A stretch of 64,000 bases of DNA from Saccharomonospora xinjiangensis XJ-54 (GTDB lineage: Bacteria; Actinomycetota; Actinomycetes; Mycobacteriales; Pseudonocardiaceae): NCBI RefSeq assembly GCF_000258175.1, contig NZ_JH636049.1, positions 3,077,482-3,141,481 of the forward strand, written 5' to 3'. A program made the translations under genes and the position numbers. The notes under the pieces were generated by a model. The model saw only the letters and a list, made by a program, of their open reading frames with translations, had not been told where the DNA came from and made no database searches. Within the stretch, counting starts at the first letter, position 1. Each line of letters opens with the position of its first letter. Of this stretch, positions 54,240-64,000 are shown in pieces.

Positions 54240-54914
54240 GTGGCCGCGAGACGACGAGCGAAACGGGAATCGGTCACCGGTAGCTCCATGGGTGCGCCGG
54301 TGACTCGCGTTCGCATGACCGGGGCCGAGCGCAGGCAGCAGCTTCTCGACGTCGCCCGTTCGCTGTTCGCGCAGAAGGGTTTCGACGGCACGTCGGTCGA
54401 GGAGATCGCCCAGAAGGCCAACGTGTCGAAGCCCGTGGTGTACGAGCACTTCGGCGGCAAGGAAGGCATCTACGCCGTCGTGGTCGATCGCGAGACCAGG
54501 GTGCTGCTCGACCGCATGGTCTCCACGCTGCACGGCGGCCATCCGAGGGAGCTGCTGGAACAGGCCGCCGTCGCGTTGCTCGCGTACGTCGAGGACTGCC
54601 ACGACGGCTTCCGCATCCTCGTGCGGGATTCGCCGGTCGCGAGTTCGACGGGAACGTTCTCCACCTTGCTCAACGACATCGCCAGCCAGGTCGAGTACGT
54701 TCTCGCTCACGAGTTCGACTCGCGAGGCTACGACGACAAACTGGCGCCGCTGTACGCGCAGGCACTGGTCGGCATGGTGGCGTTGACGGGGCAGTGGTGG
54801 CTCGACGCTCGCAAACCCAAGCGCGACGAGGTGGCCGCCCACCTGGTGAACCTGGCCTGGAACGGCCTTTCCAACCTCGAACACAAGCCCAAACTGCGAC
54901 TCACGCGCGGCTGA
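54240..54914 (+). CDS. TetR-family regulator (Rv1019-like position)
   Basis: A 224-residue TetR protein with a basic N-terminal tail, the HTH MTGAERRQQLLDVARSLFAQKGFDGTSVEEIAQKANVSKPVVYEHFGGKEGIY split over residues 26-80, and a C-terminal ligand-binding domain. M. tuberculosis has a TetR (Rv1019) at the same place before mfd. It may regulate the desaturase through the palindrome at 53153; this is inference. It ends in an array of 21-bp repeat units and converges on the GNAT gene. Confidence 0.92.
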   Translation: MAARRRAKRESVTGSSMGAPVTRVRMTGAERRQQLLDVARSLFAQKGFDGTSVEEIAQKANVSKPVVYEHFGGKEGIYAVVVDRETRVLLDRMVSTLHGGHPRELLEQAAVALLAYVEDCHDGFRILVRDSPVASSTGTFSTLLNDIASQVEYVLAHEFDSRGYDDKLAPLYAQALVGMVALTGQWWLDARKPKRDEVAAHLVNLAWNGLSNLEHKPKLRLTRG

Positions 54915-54923
54915 ATCCCGCGC

Positions 54924-55016
54924 GTGTCCGCACTTCCCGCACGCGTGTCCGCACTTCCTGCACGGGTGCCCGCACTTCTCGTACGCGGTACCGGCACTCC
55001 GGTCGTGACTCGGCAC
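54924..55016. repeat. 21-bp-unit extragenic repeat, head-to-tail form (locus C)
   Basis: Cores GTGTCCGCAC at 54924 and 54945, then GTGCCCGCAC at 54966, each 21 bases apart, followed by decayed copies near 54988 and 55005. All read the same way, with no inverted arm. The array starts 10 bases after the TetR stop and lies between converging genes. Confidence 0.8.
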
Positions 55017-55046
55017 CCTGCCACCGTCGTCGTCCTGCCACCGTCG
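55017..55046. repeat. 13-base direct repeat, period 17
   Basis: CCTGCCACCGTCG occurs at 55017 and 55034, directly after the 21-bp-unit array and just before the GNAT stop. It is perhaps a leftover of array decay. Confidence 0.6.
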
Positions 55047-55080
55047 CAGGCTTGCCGCGAGAGGGCGGACCGCCGCTTCG

Positions 55081-56031
55081 TCAGCCCTCGGCCGGCTTGA
55101 TGAGTGGTGCGTCGCGCGCCAGCTCGGTGAACCCGACGCTGTAGTACAGCTCCCGCGCCGCGGGGTGCCCCGGCGCGCCGAGACAGGCGACGGTCATGTG
55201 GTTCGCCCCTGCATCCCTGGCGAGAAGCATTCCCCGCAGGAGTATCGCCCTCGCAAGCCCCTGCCTTCGGTACTGCGGGTGCGTTCCGACCGGTTCGAAC
55301 TCGGCCGTCCTGTTCAGCTCGTCGAGCCACATGATCGCCGACGACGCCATGGTCCCGTCGGGCGCCTCCACGAGGAGGTGCAGGTCGCCGCGATACGGCG
55401 TGGTCTGCCGGACGCCCCGGTAGCCCTCGATCGTGTACGTCGAGCGACCCCAGGCATCCAGATGGGCCTTGACCGCGGCCTCCGGCCCGGCCTCGTCGGC
55501 TGTGAGGAACCGGAACCCGTGCGGCAGCTCCGGCCGTTCCACGTCGGTGAGGTGCCGCTCGTTGAGCTGGGTCCACGACCCAGTGTCACCGAGTGCGCCC
55601 GGATCGGTGTCGTAGCCGTGCGCCGCCCAACGACTCAGGGCGAACTCGTCGGCAGCGCTCGGTGACACACTTTTCTCGAGGTTCGTGGCAGTCGCGTCGT
55701 ACCACTCGATCACCTCGTCGATCAGCCCGGCATGGTCGGGATGGATCTGGTAGGCCAGGTAGGCGTCGGTGACGTCCTTCACCGAGCCGTCGTTGAACCG
55801 TACTGTGCGCGGGAGCTGGGCCCAGCCCCAGGCGACGAGGTCGTCGCCGGAGAACCACAGTCGCCGCCGCCAGCTCTCCCCGTCGCTGGCATGGTTCCTG
55901 CCCCAGTTCCACGCCAGCTCACCCAACGACGCATCGCTGTTGATCAGTTCAGGGCGAGTGGCTGTGACCTGCTGCGCCAGTCCCTGCATGAGTCGCAGGT
56001 CCTGTGCGGTCACGACATCGGTGCTCGTCAT
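55081..56031 (-). CDS. GNAT-family N-acetyltransferase, two-domain
   Basis: A 316-residue protein twice the length of a single GNAT fold. The C-terminal half has the acetyl-CoA loop THPQYRRQGLARAILLRGM (Q/RxxGxG/A type) and NHMTVACLG...AARELYYSVGF. The N-terminal half (ELAWNWGRNH...LWFSGDDLVAWGW) looks like a degenerate first GNAT domain. This layout matches MshD-like or other actinobacterial double GNATs, but the substrate is unknown. ATG 56031 lacks a good ribosome-binding site. Confidence 0.85.
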   Translation of the reverse strand: MTSTDVVTAQDLRLMQGLAQQVTATRPELINSDASLGELAWNWGRNHASDGESWRRRLWFSGDDLVAWGWAQLPRTVRFNDGSVKDVTDAYLAYQIHPDHAGLIDEVIEWYDATATNLEKSVSPSAADEFALSRWAAHGYDTDPGALGDTGSWTQLNERHLTDVERPELPHGFRFLTADEAGPEAAVKAHLDAWGRSTYTIEGYRGVRQTTPYRGDLHLLVEAPDGTMASSAIMWLDELNRTAEFEPVGTHPQYRRQGLARAILLRGMLLARDAGANHMTVACLGAPGHPAARELYYSVGFTELARDAPLIKPAEG

Positions 56032-56084
56032 GGGGCGCCACTGTGTCAGGGATCGGCGAAGGCGTCGAACGTTTTTTCCGCGGC

Positions 56085-57305
56085 CTACGGCTTGGGCTGT
56101 GGTGTCACGCGCAGCACGGCGTCGCCTGCGCCCTCGGACGTCGTGACGTACACCGAGCCGTCCTCGGCCGTGCGGATGCCGCGCAACCTGCCGAACCGGT
56201 CGTCGAACTCCTGCGGTACCACGATCTCGGTCACCTTCTCGCCCGCGTCGTCGAGCCTGAACAGCAGCAGCTTCTGCCCGCGCAACGCCACCACCGCGAG
56301 TGTCCCGTTCAGCGGGCCCCACCGGGCACCCGACACGAACGCCGCTCCCGACGGCGCCTCCGTCGCCGACTCTCCCGACGTCCACAGCGGCGGCACCGCG
56401 TCGGGGAACCGCTGGAGATCGGTCATCGGGACGTCCTCGTCGTAGACGTCGGTGTTCGACCCGCCCTTGGAGGGGTCCCAACCGTAGTTGCGGCCCGCCC
56501 GGATGCGGTTGACCTCGTCGAAGCCGGTGGGGCCGTGCTCTGCCGTGTACACCTGGCCCGTTCCGGGACGCACGGCGACGCCCTGCACGTTGCGGTGCCC
56601 GTAGGTGTAGACCCGGCGTTCGGCTTCGTTCCGCGAGGACGCGAACGGGTTGTCGGGCAGCCCCTGCCCGGTGCGCAGATCGACACGAAGCACCTTGCCG
56701 CCGAGGCTGGTGCGGTCCTGCGGGATCGTGGGGTCGTTCGCGGCGTCGCCTGTGCCGACAAGGAGGCTGCCGTCGCCCGCGAGAGCAGGACGGCAGCCGG
56801 AGTGCCTTCCGCTGTCGTTGATCGGCAGGCCGGTGAGGAGATCGCGCACGTGCTCGGCGCTACGGCGATCCTCGGACAGCCGCCACGTGACGAGGCGGAC
56901 GTCAACGGCCTTGCCGCCACGCTGGTGGGTCTGACAGGTCGTGAACAGGCGGGACGACGCGAAGTCGGGGTGCACGACCAGCCCCATGAGCCCACCCTCG
57001 CCCTCGGCGTACACCGACGAGGTGTCGGCTTCGACACGGTGGGTGCCGTCCCTGTCAACGAGCACGAACTCGCCACGACGTTCCGTCACCAGAAGTGCGC
57101 CGCCGGGAAGGAAGCCGAGATCCCACGGGTGTTCCAGGCCGTCAGCGACCCGCTCGACGCGCAACGCCATGCCGTCCGGGGCTGTTCGCGTGGTGGTGTG
57201 GGGGCCTGATGCGCCACTTTCGGGGTCCACTCCGCACGCCGCGAGAACGCCGCCGAGGACGGTGAGCACGACGAGACAGGTCAGGCGAAGGGCGGGGACG
57301 CGCAT
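56085..57305 (-). CDS. PQQ-type sugar dehydrogenase lipoprotein (GSDH family)
   Basis: A 406-residue lipoprotein. The signal peptide ends in the lipobox LAAC, with the lipidated Cys near residue 24. The mature part is a six-bladed beta-propeller of the glucose/sorbosone dehydrogenase family: [66 protein letters not shown] and [13 protein letters not shown]. It may use PQQ on a periplasmic sugar or aldose. It is divergent from mfd, with 129 bases between the starts. Confidence 0.93.
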   Translation of the reverse strand: MRVPALRLTCLVVLTVLGGVLAACGVDPESGASGPHTTTRTAPDGMALRVERVADGLEHPWDLGFLPGGALLVTERRGEFVLVDRDGTHRVEADTSSVYAEGEGGLMGLVVHPDFASSRLFTTCQTHQRGGKAVDVRLVTWRLSEDRRSAEHVRDLLTGLPINDSGRHSGCRPALAGDGSLLVGTGDAANDPTIPQDRTSLGGKVLRVDLRTGQGLPDNPFASSRNEAERRVYTYGHRNVQGVAVRPGTGQVYTAEHGPTGFDEVNRIRAGRNYGWDPSKGGSNTDVYDEDVPMTDLQRFPDAVPPLWTSGESATEAPSGAAFVSGARWGPLNGTLAVVALRGQKLLLFRLDDAGEKVTEIVVPQEFDDRFGRLRGIRTAEDGSVYVTTSEGAGDAVLRVTPQPKP

Positions 57306-57434
57306 GGGCTCAGTCTGCCCCGGTGCACGTTCGATCGCCGGGCGAGTACACCCGTACCCTGGAAAGGCGAAAGCCCCATGTCCCCACGCCGCCCGGGCAG
57401 GGGTGTGTCTCGTGTTGAGGGGAAGAACACGTCC

Positions 57435-60400
57435 GTGACCGAATCACCCACCGGCCCGCTGTCCGGGCTGCTGTCCGCACTGCTGTCCGACCCCGCGGTG
57501 CGGGGTGTCGTGGAGCGCGCGGGTGCCCCGCTGCTCGATCTCGACGGCCCCGGCGCCGCCCATCAGATCGTGGTGGCCGCGCTGGCTGCGGAACGGGGCG
57601 CGGGAAGGCCCGTGCTCGCCGTGACCCCGACGGGACGGCAGGCCGAGGAGCTGACAGCCTCGCTGGCGAGCCTGCTCGGCCCTGCCGCGGTCGCCGACTT
57701 CCCTTCCTGGGAGACGCTGCCGCACGAGCGGCTCTCCCCAAGAGCCGACACGGTCGGCAAGCGGCTTGAGGTGCTGCGCAGGCTGGCAAGTCATGGCCAG
57801 GGTGGCTTGCGGGTGGTTGTGGCCACCGTGCGGAGCCTGATCCAGCCGATGGCGCCCGGCCTCGGGGACCTCCACCCTGTGCAGTTGCGGGTCGGGGAGG
57901 AAAGCGACTTCGAGGCGGTGCTCGAACGGCTCGTCGAGCTCGCCTACACCCGCGTTGACATGGTGGAGAAGCGCGGCGAGTTCGCCGTGCGCGGCGGGAT
58001 TCTCGACGTGTTCGGGCCCACGGCGGAGCACCCGCATCGCGTCGAGTTCTGGGGCGACGAGGTCAGCGAGATCCGTGCGTTCGCCGTGGCGGACCAGCGG
58101 TCGCTGCCCGGTGAGGTGCGGGAGATCGTCGCACCGCCGTGCAGGGAAGTGCTTCTGACCCCCGACGTGAAGGCAAGGGCCGCCGAGCTGGCGCGGGCTC
58201 ACGAGGCGGACGCGCAGTTGTCGGAGATGCTCACCAAACTCGCCGACGGCATTCCCTGCGAGGGGATGGAGGCGCTCATCCCCGTGCTGTGCGACGGCGA
58301 GCTGGAGTTGCTCACCGACGCCATGCCGGAGGGCACCCACGTGGTGCTCGCCGACCCGGAGAAGATCCGCGCCAGAGCCGCCGACCTCGTGCGTACCGGT
58401 CAGGAGTTCCTCGAAGCGTCCTGGACGAGCGCGGCAGACGGTGGCCGCGCGCCCATCGATCTCGGCGCGTCCGCCTACCGTGACCTCGACGAGGTACGGC
58501 TCCACGCCACGGACACCAAGCGGTGCTGGTGGACGTTGTCGCAGCTCACCAGCGAGGACGAGGTGCACCACGTCGCCGTCGAGGCCGCTTTCGGCTACCG
58601 GGGAGAGCTCGACCGTGTGGCGACCGATCTGAGGGCACACACGGCGTCGGGCGGAGCAGCCGTCGTGGTGGTCGCGGGCGCGGGCACGGCGAAACGCGCC
58701 GTGGAGCAGCTCTCCGGCGCCGAGGTGCCCACCACGCTCGCCACCGATGGTCTGACCGGCGAACCGAAACCCGGTGTGGTGACGGTGACCTGCGGCGGAA
58801 TCTCCGACGGGTTCGTCGCCCCGGGAAGTGGGCTCGTCGTACTGAGCGAGGCCGACATCACCGGCCGGGGCGCCACGGCAGGGCGCGCGCGGGTGGACCT
58901 GAACACCAAGATGCCGTCGCGGCGGCGCAACGCCGTTGACCCGATCGCACTCAAGTCGGGCGACTATGTGGTGCACGAGCAGCACGGCATCGGCCGCTTC
59001 GTCGAGATGGTCCGGCGCACGGTAGGCGGTGCGACGCGCGAGTACCTCGTGCTGGAGTACGCGCCGTCGAAGCGCGGTCACCCCGGTGACCGGCTTTTCG
59101 TGCCGACCGATCAGCTCGACGAAGTGTCGCGCTACGTCGGCGGCGAGTTGCCGACGCTGAACAAGCTCGGCGGCTCCGACTGGAAGAAGACCAAGGCCAA
59201 GGCACGCAAGGCGGTCAAGGAGATCGCCGCGGAGCTGGTGCAGCTCTACGCCGCGCGGCAGGCCGCGCCGGGACACGCCTTCGGGGCGGACTCGCCGTGG
59301 CAGCGGGAACTGGAGGACGCCTTCCCGTTCACCGAGACGGCCGACCAGCTCGCGGCCATCGACGAGGTCAAGCGGGACATGGAACGCGGAGTGCCCATGG
59401 ACAGGGTGATCTGCGGTGACGTCGGCTACGGCAAGACGGAGATCGCCGTGCGGGCCGCGTTCAAGGCGGTGCAGGACGGCAAGCAGGTCGTGGTCCTCGT
59501 GCCGACCACCCTGCTCGCTCAGCAGCACCTCGCGACGTTCACCGAGCGCATGCGTTCCTTCCCCGTGACGATCAAAGGGCTGTCGCGGTTCACCGATCCT
59601 GGAGAGTCCGAGAAGGTACTGAACGGGCTCGCCGACGGCGAGGTGGACATCGTCATCGGCACCCACAGGTTGTTGCAGTCGAGTGTTCGCTACAAGGACC
59701 TCGGGCTGGTCATCGTGGACGAGGAACAGCGGTTCGGCGTCGAGCACAAGGAACACATCAAAGCGCTGCGAACCCACGTTGACGTGCTGACGATGTCGGC
59801 GACGCCGATCCCGCGCACGCTGGAGATGAGCATGGCCGGCATCCGCGAGATGTCCACCATCCTCACCCCGCCGGAGGACCGGCACCCGATCCTCACCTAC
59901 GTCGGCGCGTACGACGACAAGCAGGTCGCGGCGGCCATCCGCAGGGAACTGCTGCGCGACGGCCAGGTGTTCTACGTGCACAACCGCGTCTCGTCCATCG
60001 AGAAGGCGGCCAAGCGCCTCCGTGAACTGGTGCCGGAGGCGCGGGTCGTGACCGCGCACGGGCAGATGAACGAGCACCGTCTCGAACAGATCATCCAGGG
60101 CTTCTGGGAACGTGAGTTCGACGTGCTGGTGAGCACCACGATCGTCGAGACAGGGCTGGACATCTCGAACGCGAACACGTTGATCGTGGAACGAGGGGAT
60201 CTGCTCGGGCTCGCGCAGCTGCATCAGCTTCGCGGCAGGGTGGGGCGTGGCCGCGAACGCGGGTACGCGTACTTCCTCTACCCGCAGGAGAAGCCGTTGA
60301 CGGAGACCGCTCACGACCGGCTCGCCACCATCGCACAGAACACCGAGCTCGGCGCAGGCATGGCCGTGGCGATGAAGGACCTGGAGATCCGGGGCGCTGG

Positions 60401-61022
60401 CAACATCCTCGGTGCGGAGCAGTCCGGGCACATCGCGGGAGTGGGGTTCGACCTCTACGTCCGGCTCGTCGGCGAGGCGGTGGACGTGTTCCGCAGGCAT
60501 GCGGGCGCGGGCGCCGTCGAGGAGGAACCCACCCCGGCGGAGGTCCGGGTGGACCTGCCGGTGGACGCGCACATCCCGCACGACTACGTGCCGGGCGAGC
60601 GGCTGCGTCTTGAGGCGTACCGCAAGATCGCGTCCGCGCCGGGCACGGCGGAGCTGGACGCGGTGCGGGACGAACTCCTCGACCGCTACGGCCGGTTGCC
60701 CGATCCCGTTGAGCGGCTGCTCGCGGTGGCCGCGTTCCGGCAGGTGTGCCGCGAGGCAGGCGTCACCGAGGTCACCGCGCAGGGCAACAACATCCGCTTC
60801 GCGCCGATGAAGCTGGCCGACTCACAGCTCGTGCGGCTGAAGCGGTTGTACCCGAAGGCGGTGTTCAAGGCCGTCACCAGCACGGTGTCGGTTCCCCGGC
60901 CCACGGAGGGTCCTGCCGGTGGCCGCATCGGCGCTCCGGTGTTGCGTGACGAGGCTCTGCTGGAGTGGTGCACCACGTTCATTCGTTCGCTGACGAAGCA
61001 GCCTGCCGTTGTGGGTGCCTGA
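57435..61022 (+). CDS. mfd: transcription-repair coupling factor
   Basis: A 1195-residue Mfd that removes stalled RNA polymerase and recruits UvrA. The N-terminal UvrB-like module occupies about 1-330, the RNA polymerase-interacting region ([14 protein letters not shown]) begins near 515, and the RecG-type motor has Walker [10 protein letters not shown] near 660 and DEEQRFG near 762, followed by [13 protein letters not shown] and [16 protein letters not shown]. The C-terminal TRCF domain is complete. GTG 57435 has GAGGGGA 11 bases upstream; GTG 57405 and 57414 are alternatives. Four 21-bp repeat units follow the stop. Confidence 0.97.
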   Translation: MTESPTGPLSGLLSALLSDPAVRGVVERAGAPLLDLDGPGAAHQIVVAALAAERGAGRPVLAVTPTGRQAEELTASLASLLGPAAVADFPSWETLPHERLSPRADTVGKRLEVLRRLASHGQGGLRVVVATVRSLIQPMAPGLGDLHPVQLRVGEESDFEAVLERLVELAYTRVDMVEKRGEFAVRGGILDVFGPTAEHPHRVEFWGDEVSEIRAFAVADQRSLPGEVREIVAPPCREVLLTPDVKARAAELARAHEADAQLSEMLTKLADGIPCEGMEALIPVLCDGELELLTDAMPEGTHVVLADPEKIRARAADLVRTGQEFLEASWTSAADGGRAPIDLGASAYRDLDEVRLHATDTKRCWWTLSQLTSEDEVHHVAVEAAFGYRGELDRVATDLRAHTASGGAAVVVVAGAGTAKRAVEQLSGAEVPTTLATDGLTGEPKPGVVTVTCGGISDGFVAPGSGLVVLSEADITGRGATAGRARVDLNTKMPSRRRNAVDPIALKSGDYVVHEQHGIGRFVEMVRRTVGGATREYLVLEYAPSKRGHPGDRLFVPTDQLDEVSRYVGGELPTLNKLGGSDWKKTKAKARKAVKEIAAELVQLYAARQAAPGHAFGADSPWQRELEDAFPFTETADQLAAIDEVKRDMERGVPMDRVICGDVGYGKTEIAVRAAFKAVQDGKQVVVLVPTTLLAQQHLATFTERMRSFPVTIKGLSRFTDPGESEKVLNGLADGEVDIVIGTHRLLQSSVRYKDLGLVIVDEEQRFGVEHKEHIKALRTHVDVLTMSATPIPRTLEMSMAGIREMSTILTPPEDRHPILTYVGAYDDKQVAAAIRRELLRDGQVFYVHNRVSSIEKAAKRLRELVPEARVVTAHGQMNEHRLEQIIQGFWEREFDVLVSTTIVETGLDISNANTLIVERGDLLGLAQLHQLRGRVGRGRERGYAYFLYPQEKPLTETAHDRLATIAQNTELGAGMAVAMKDLEIRGAGNILGAEQSGHIAGVGFDLYVRLVGEAVDVFRRHAGAGAVEEEPTPAEVRVDLPVDAHIPHDYVPGERLRLEAYRKIASAPGTAELDAVRDELLDRYGRLPDPVERLLAVAAFRQVCREAGVTEVTAQGNNIRFAPMKLADSQLVRLKRLYPKAVFKAVTSTVSVPRPTEGPAGGRIGAPVLRDEALLEWCTTFIRSLTKQPAVVGA

Positions 61023-61043
61023 GCACGAGCGTTGATGCGGAAG

Positions 61044-61116
61044 GCGCAGGCACGCGTGCATGAAGTGCAGGCATTCGTGCATGAAGTGCGGACACGCGTG
61101 CGAGAGGCGCGGACAC
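61044..61116. repeat. 21-bp-unit extragenic repeat, head-to-tail form (locus D)
   Basis: Four units in the inverse orientation to locus C: cores GCGCAGGCAC at 61044, GTGCAGGCAT at 61065, GTGCGGACAC at 61086 and GCGCGGACAC at 61107, each exactly 21 bases apart. They lie between the mfd stop and the SurA-like gene, both on the plus strand. Confidence 0.8.
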
Positions 61117-61174
61117 GCTGGTGTGATCACGCGGCCTTGCGGTGGCTGGTGGGGTGTGTGAGAAAGTACGCGCT

Positions 61175-62142
61175 GTGATTCGGACCATCCGTCGCTCCCG
61201 CCAGCTCCGGCGCTCAGCCGGGTTCGCCATGACTCTCGTCACCGCCCTGCTTCTCACGGCGTGTGGTTCGGGGCCGGACACGGCGAATGCCGCAGCAGTC
61301 GTCGGCGACCGCACCATCGCGCTCGACGATGTGCAGACCGAGATCCGGTGGTTGCTCGACAACGCACCGCAGGCTCAGGAGGCTCAGCAGCAGCGCAAGG
61401 TCGATCAGATCAGCAGGGAGATCGTGCGCAGCAGGGTCGTGCACGAGCTGCTCGGGGTCGCAGAGCGGCGTGAGGGGCTGCGCATCGACGAGGCACAGGT
61501 GGACGCACTCATCGAGGGCAGCGGTGGTCTCGACGCCGCGGCGAGGAGCATCGCCGTCGAACCGTCGAGGGTGCGCACGGTGGCGCGTGACCAGTTACTC
61601 CTTGAGGAACTCGGCACGGCGTACCAGAACCGCCTGACGGTTCGCTACGTCGGCGCGATGATCACCGGGTCCGATGCCGGAGCGACGGACTCCGAGGTGG
61701 CGCAGGAATTGGGCAGGCGCATCGCGGCCGATCCCGGCGACGTCGAGCGGATCGTGCGGGAGTCCGGGCACCAGTTGATCGAGCAGCGCATGACGCTCTC
61801 CGACGCGCTGACCCAGGACCCCGAACTGGCGATCAGCGCCGTGTTCGGCGCCGAGCAAGGGTCCGTCGTCGTGATTCAGCCGAGCCAGCAGCAGGTGGGC
61901 TGGCTCGTCGCTCTCATCGAGGAGCGCACGGTGCGTCAGACCGCTACCGAGCAGCCCGCGGAGCAGCAGATCGATCCCCGGTTGCTGTACTGGGTCGGGT
62001 TGCGGCAGCTCCAGCCGATCGCCGACGAACTCGGCGTGGAGATCAACCCGCGCTTCGGTGTCTGGGACAGCGCGGCCGTGGCCCCGGCCGCGAGTGAGGA
62101 CGAGGTGACCGGCTACCAGTGGGAGTCCCGTACCGTGCAGCC

Positions 62143-62146
<4 letters not shown>
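61175..62146 (+). CDS. SurA-N-type chaperone-like lipoprotein
   Basis: A 323-residue lipoprotein with lipobox LLTAC (Cys near residue 30) after a basic, Arg-rich tail. The region AAAVVGDRTIALDDVQTEIRWLLDNAPQAQ and the following helices match the SurA N-terminal (peptidyl-prolyl isomerase-like) chaperone family. No parvulin PPIase domain is apparent after it. It may help fold or degrade exported proteins. The start is uncertain: GTG 61175 is used, and an upstream GTG at 61157 is possible. The mazG ATG overlaps its stop. Confidence 0.82.
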
Positions 62147-63129
<983 letters not shown>

Positions 63130-63183
63130 GTGGCGCGCGTCGTCCCTCGTGAGCGACGACGGCGACGCGGCGGGAAACGCGCG

Positions 63184-63591
63184 CTAGTCCTCGCGGTTCA
63201 GCGCGACCCTCGCCGAGACCTGACCGAGCGCGTCCTGATACTCGGGGACCGGGTTCATCGCGGTGGCCATGCGTAACTGGGCCAGCGCCTCGGCCCACCT
63301 GCCGAGCCGCTGAAGTGTCCTGCCGAGCACGAATCGCGCGTAGTGGTCCGAGGGATCGAGTTCCACGACCCGGCTCAGCGCGCGTTCTGCCCGGTTCAGC
63401 TGCGCGGAGTGGAAGTACGCCCTGCCTGCCAGTAGCTGCACACTCGGCTTGTCGGCGTCGGAATCGAGCAGCGGTCGCAGCGTCTTGAGCGCCTCCAGCG
63501 GGCGCCTGCGCACCAGTTCCTCCGCTCTGCGGAACGCCGCGAGCCGCTCGCCTCCGGAGAGCGCCTGCGGTGGGGGTGCTTCGTCAGCCAT
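63184..63591 (-). CDS. tetratricopeptide-repeat protein
   Basis: A 135-residue helical protein with at least three TPRs (VQLLAGRAYFHSAQLNRAERALSRVVELDPS; YARFVLGRTLQRLGRWAEALAQLRMATAMNP). No signal peptide or other domain is seen. It probably mediates protein-protein contacts; partner unknown. It converges on mazG, with 54 bases between the stops. Confidence 0.85.
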   Translation of the reverse strand: MADEAPPPQALSGGERLAAFRRAEELVRRRPLEALKTLRPLLDSDADKPSVQLLAGRAYFHSAQLNRAERALSRVVELDPSDHYARFVLGRTLQRLGRWAEALAQLRMATAMNPVPEYQDALGQVSARVALNRED

Positions 63592-63732
63592 CGCCTATCG
63601 ACGGTACCCGCATGAGAGGGGGATGCCGAACCGCGACCACGCCGTCACAGTCCGTGGCGCACCTTGTCGATCCGGCGTCGATCCGGCGGGGGCGTGACGG
63701 CGTGGGGAACCGATGTGGTGGACTTGCACGTC

Positions 63733-64000
63733 ATGAGCGACGAAGTCCCGAGGTATCTCGGCCTCGCGCCGTACCTGTACTACACCGACGCGACCGAGGC
63801 TGTTGAGTGGCTGACGCGGGTGTTCGGCTTCGGGGAGAAGGTCCGCTACGTCGATGCGGCGGGCGCGGTGTTCCAGGCGACGTTGCTGGCAGGCGACGCC
63901 GAGGTGCAGGTCACCGCGGTCGATCCCACTTACTGGGAGAGCAAGGGCGTCGATGGTCCTGTCGGGCAGCTCAACGTCGTGTACGTGGACGATGTGGACG
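63733..64000 (+). CDS. VOC/glyoxalase-fold protein (3' truncated)
   Basis: The first 89 residues of a glyoxalase/bleomycin-resistance-type protein: YLGLAPYLYYTDATEAVEWLTRVFGFGEKVRYVDAAGAVFQATLLAGDAEVQV, which is the PhnB-like VOC start. It runs off the window end at 64000. ATG 63733 is chosen; GTG 63718 is possible. The substrate is unknown. Confidence 0.8.
   Translation, partial: MSDEVPRYLGLAPYLYYTDATEAVEWLTRVFGFGEKVRYVDAAGAVFQATLLAGDAEVQVTAVDPTYWESKGVDGPVGQLNVVYVDDVD

Noticed and set aside
57444..60581. Long open frame (1045 codons) on the minus strand inside mfd
   Set aside because: It is the shadow of mfd in a GC-rich genome; the plus-strand frame has all Mfd motifs and the minus frame has none.

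Overview
This window is high-GC chromosomal DNA from an actinomycete. The evidence is the dense GC-rich coding, GTG starts, SigE-family sigma factor, PknB-like kinases, Rpf cell-wall enzyme and protein O-mannosyltransferase. The right half keeps the gene order of the Mycobacterium tuberculosis Rv1002c-Rv1021 block (pmt, rsmI, pabB, metG, tatD, rpfB, rsmA, ispE, acyl-AMP ligase, pth, rplY, prs, glmU, TetR, mfd, mazG), but with many inserted genes. No mycolic-acid genes are seen. A Pseudonocardiaceae-type host (Amycolatopsis/Saccharomonospora/Prauserella-like) is my inference.

Layout. 1-10.9 kb is accessory: tRNA-Ala(CGC), DUF302 and SHOCT proteins, an ArsR-rhodanese regulator between two MFS transporters, a P-type cation ATPase with a membrane-anchored universal stress protein, a stand-alone type II thioesterase and NADP-type glutamate dehydrogenase. 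10.9-22.8 kb is signalling: two translationally coupled paralogous Ser/Thr kinases with eight-cysteine outer domains behind trpS, a divergent aromatic amino acid decarboxylase, an exported heptapeptide-repeat protein followed by a SigE-type sigma factor and a membrane protein, a secreted GH20 hexosaminidase, and a third kinase with its membrane part at the N-terminus. 22.9-35 kb: pmt/rsmI/SMR/pabB, a DUF4185 protein, a degenerate GH25 protein, an RHH regulator-DUF4097-ABC exporter operon, and a PadR-controlled ABC exporter. 35-46.3 kb: metG-tatD, rpfB, rsmA, a SAM-riboswitch-controlled metN-like gene, ispE, ABC-F, acyl-AMP ligase. 46.3-53 kb, mostly minus strand: two DivIVA-domain genes, pth-rplY, glmU-prs, a soluble GGDEF protein and tRNA-Gln(TTG). 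53-64 kb: a fatty acid desaturase with TetR, GNAT, a lipoprotein sugar dehydrogenase, mfd, a SurA-like lipoprotein, mazG, a TPR protein and a truncated VOC protein.

The most unusual non-coding content is: (i) a repetitive extragenic element made of 21-bp units around GTGTCCGCAC, found at four intergenic loci and twice arranged as a large inverted repeat; (ii) TGGC half-sites repeated at exact 11-bp steps upstream of the RHH gene; (iii) a SAM riboswitch whose closing stem overlaps the ribosome-binding site of a Cys-Ala-Cys-Cys leader peptide, upstream of a terminator and the metN-like gene; and (iv) a TAnnnT -10 box placed 6-8 nt before the start codon of 13 genes, suggesting many leaderless transcripts.

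Gene starts were chosen from Shine-Dalgarno spacing, overlap with upstream stops, or this leaderless -10 spacing. Functions come from motifs read by eye; no database search was run.
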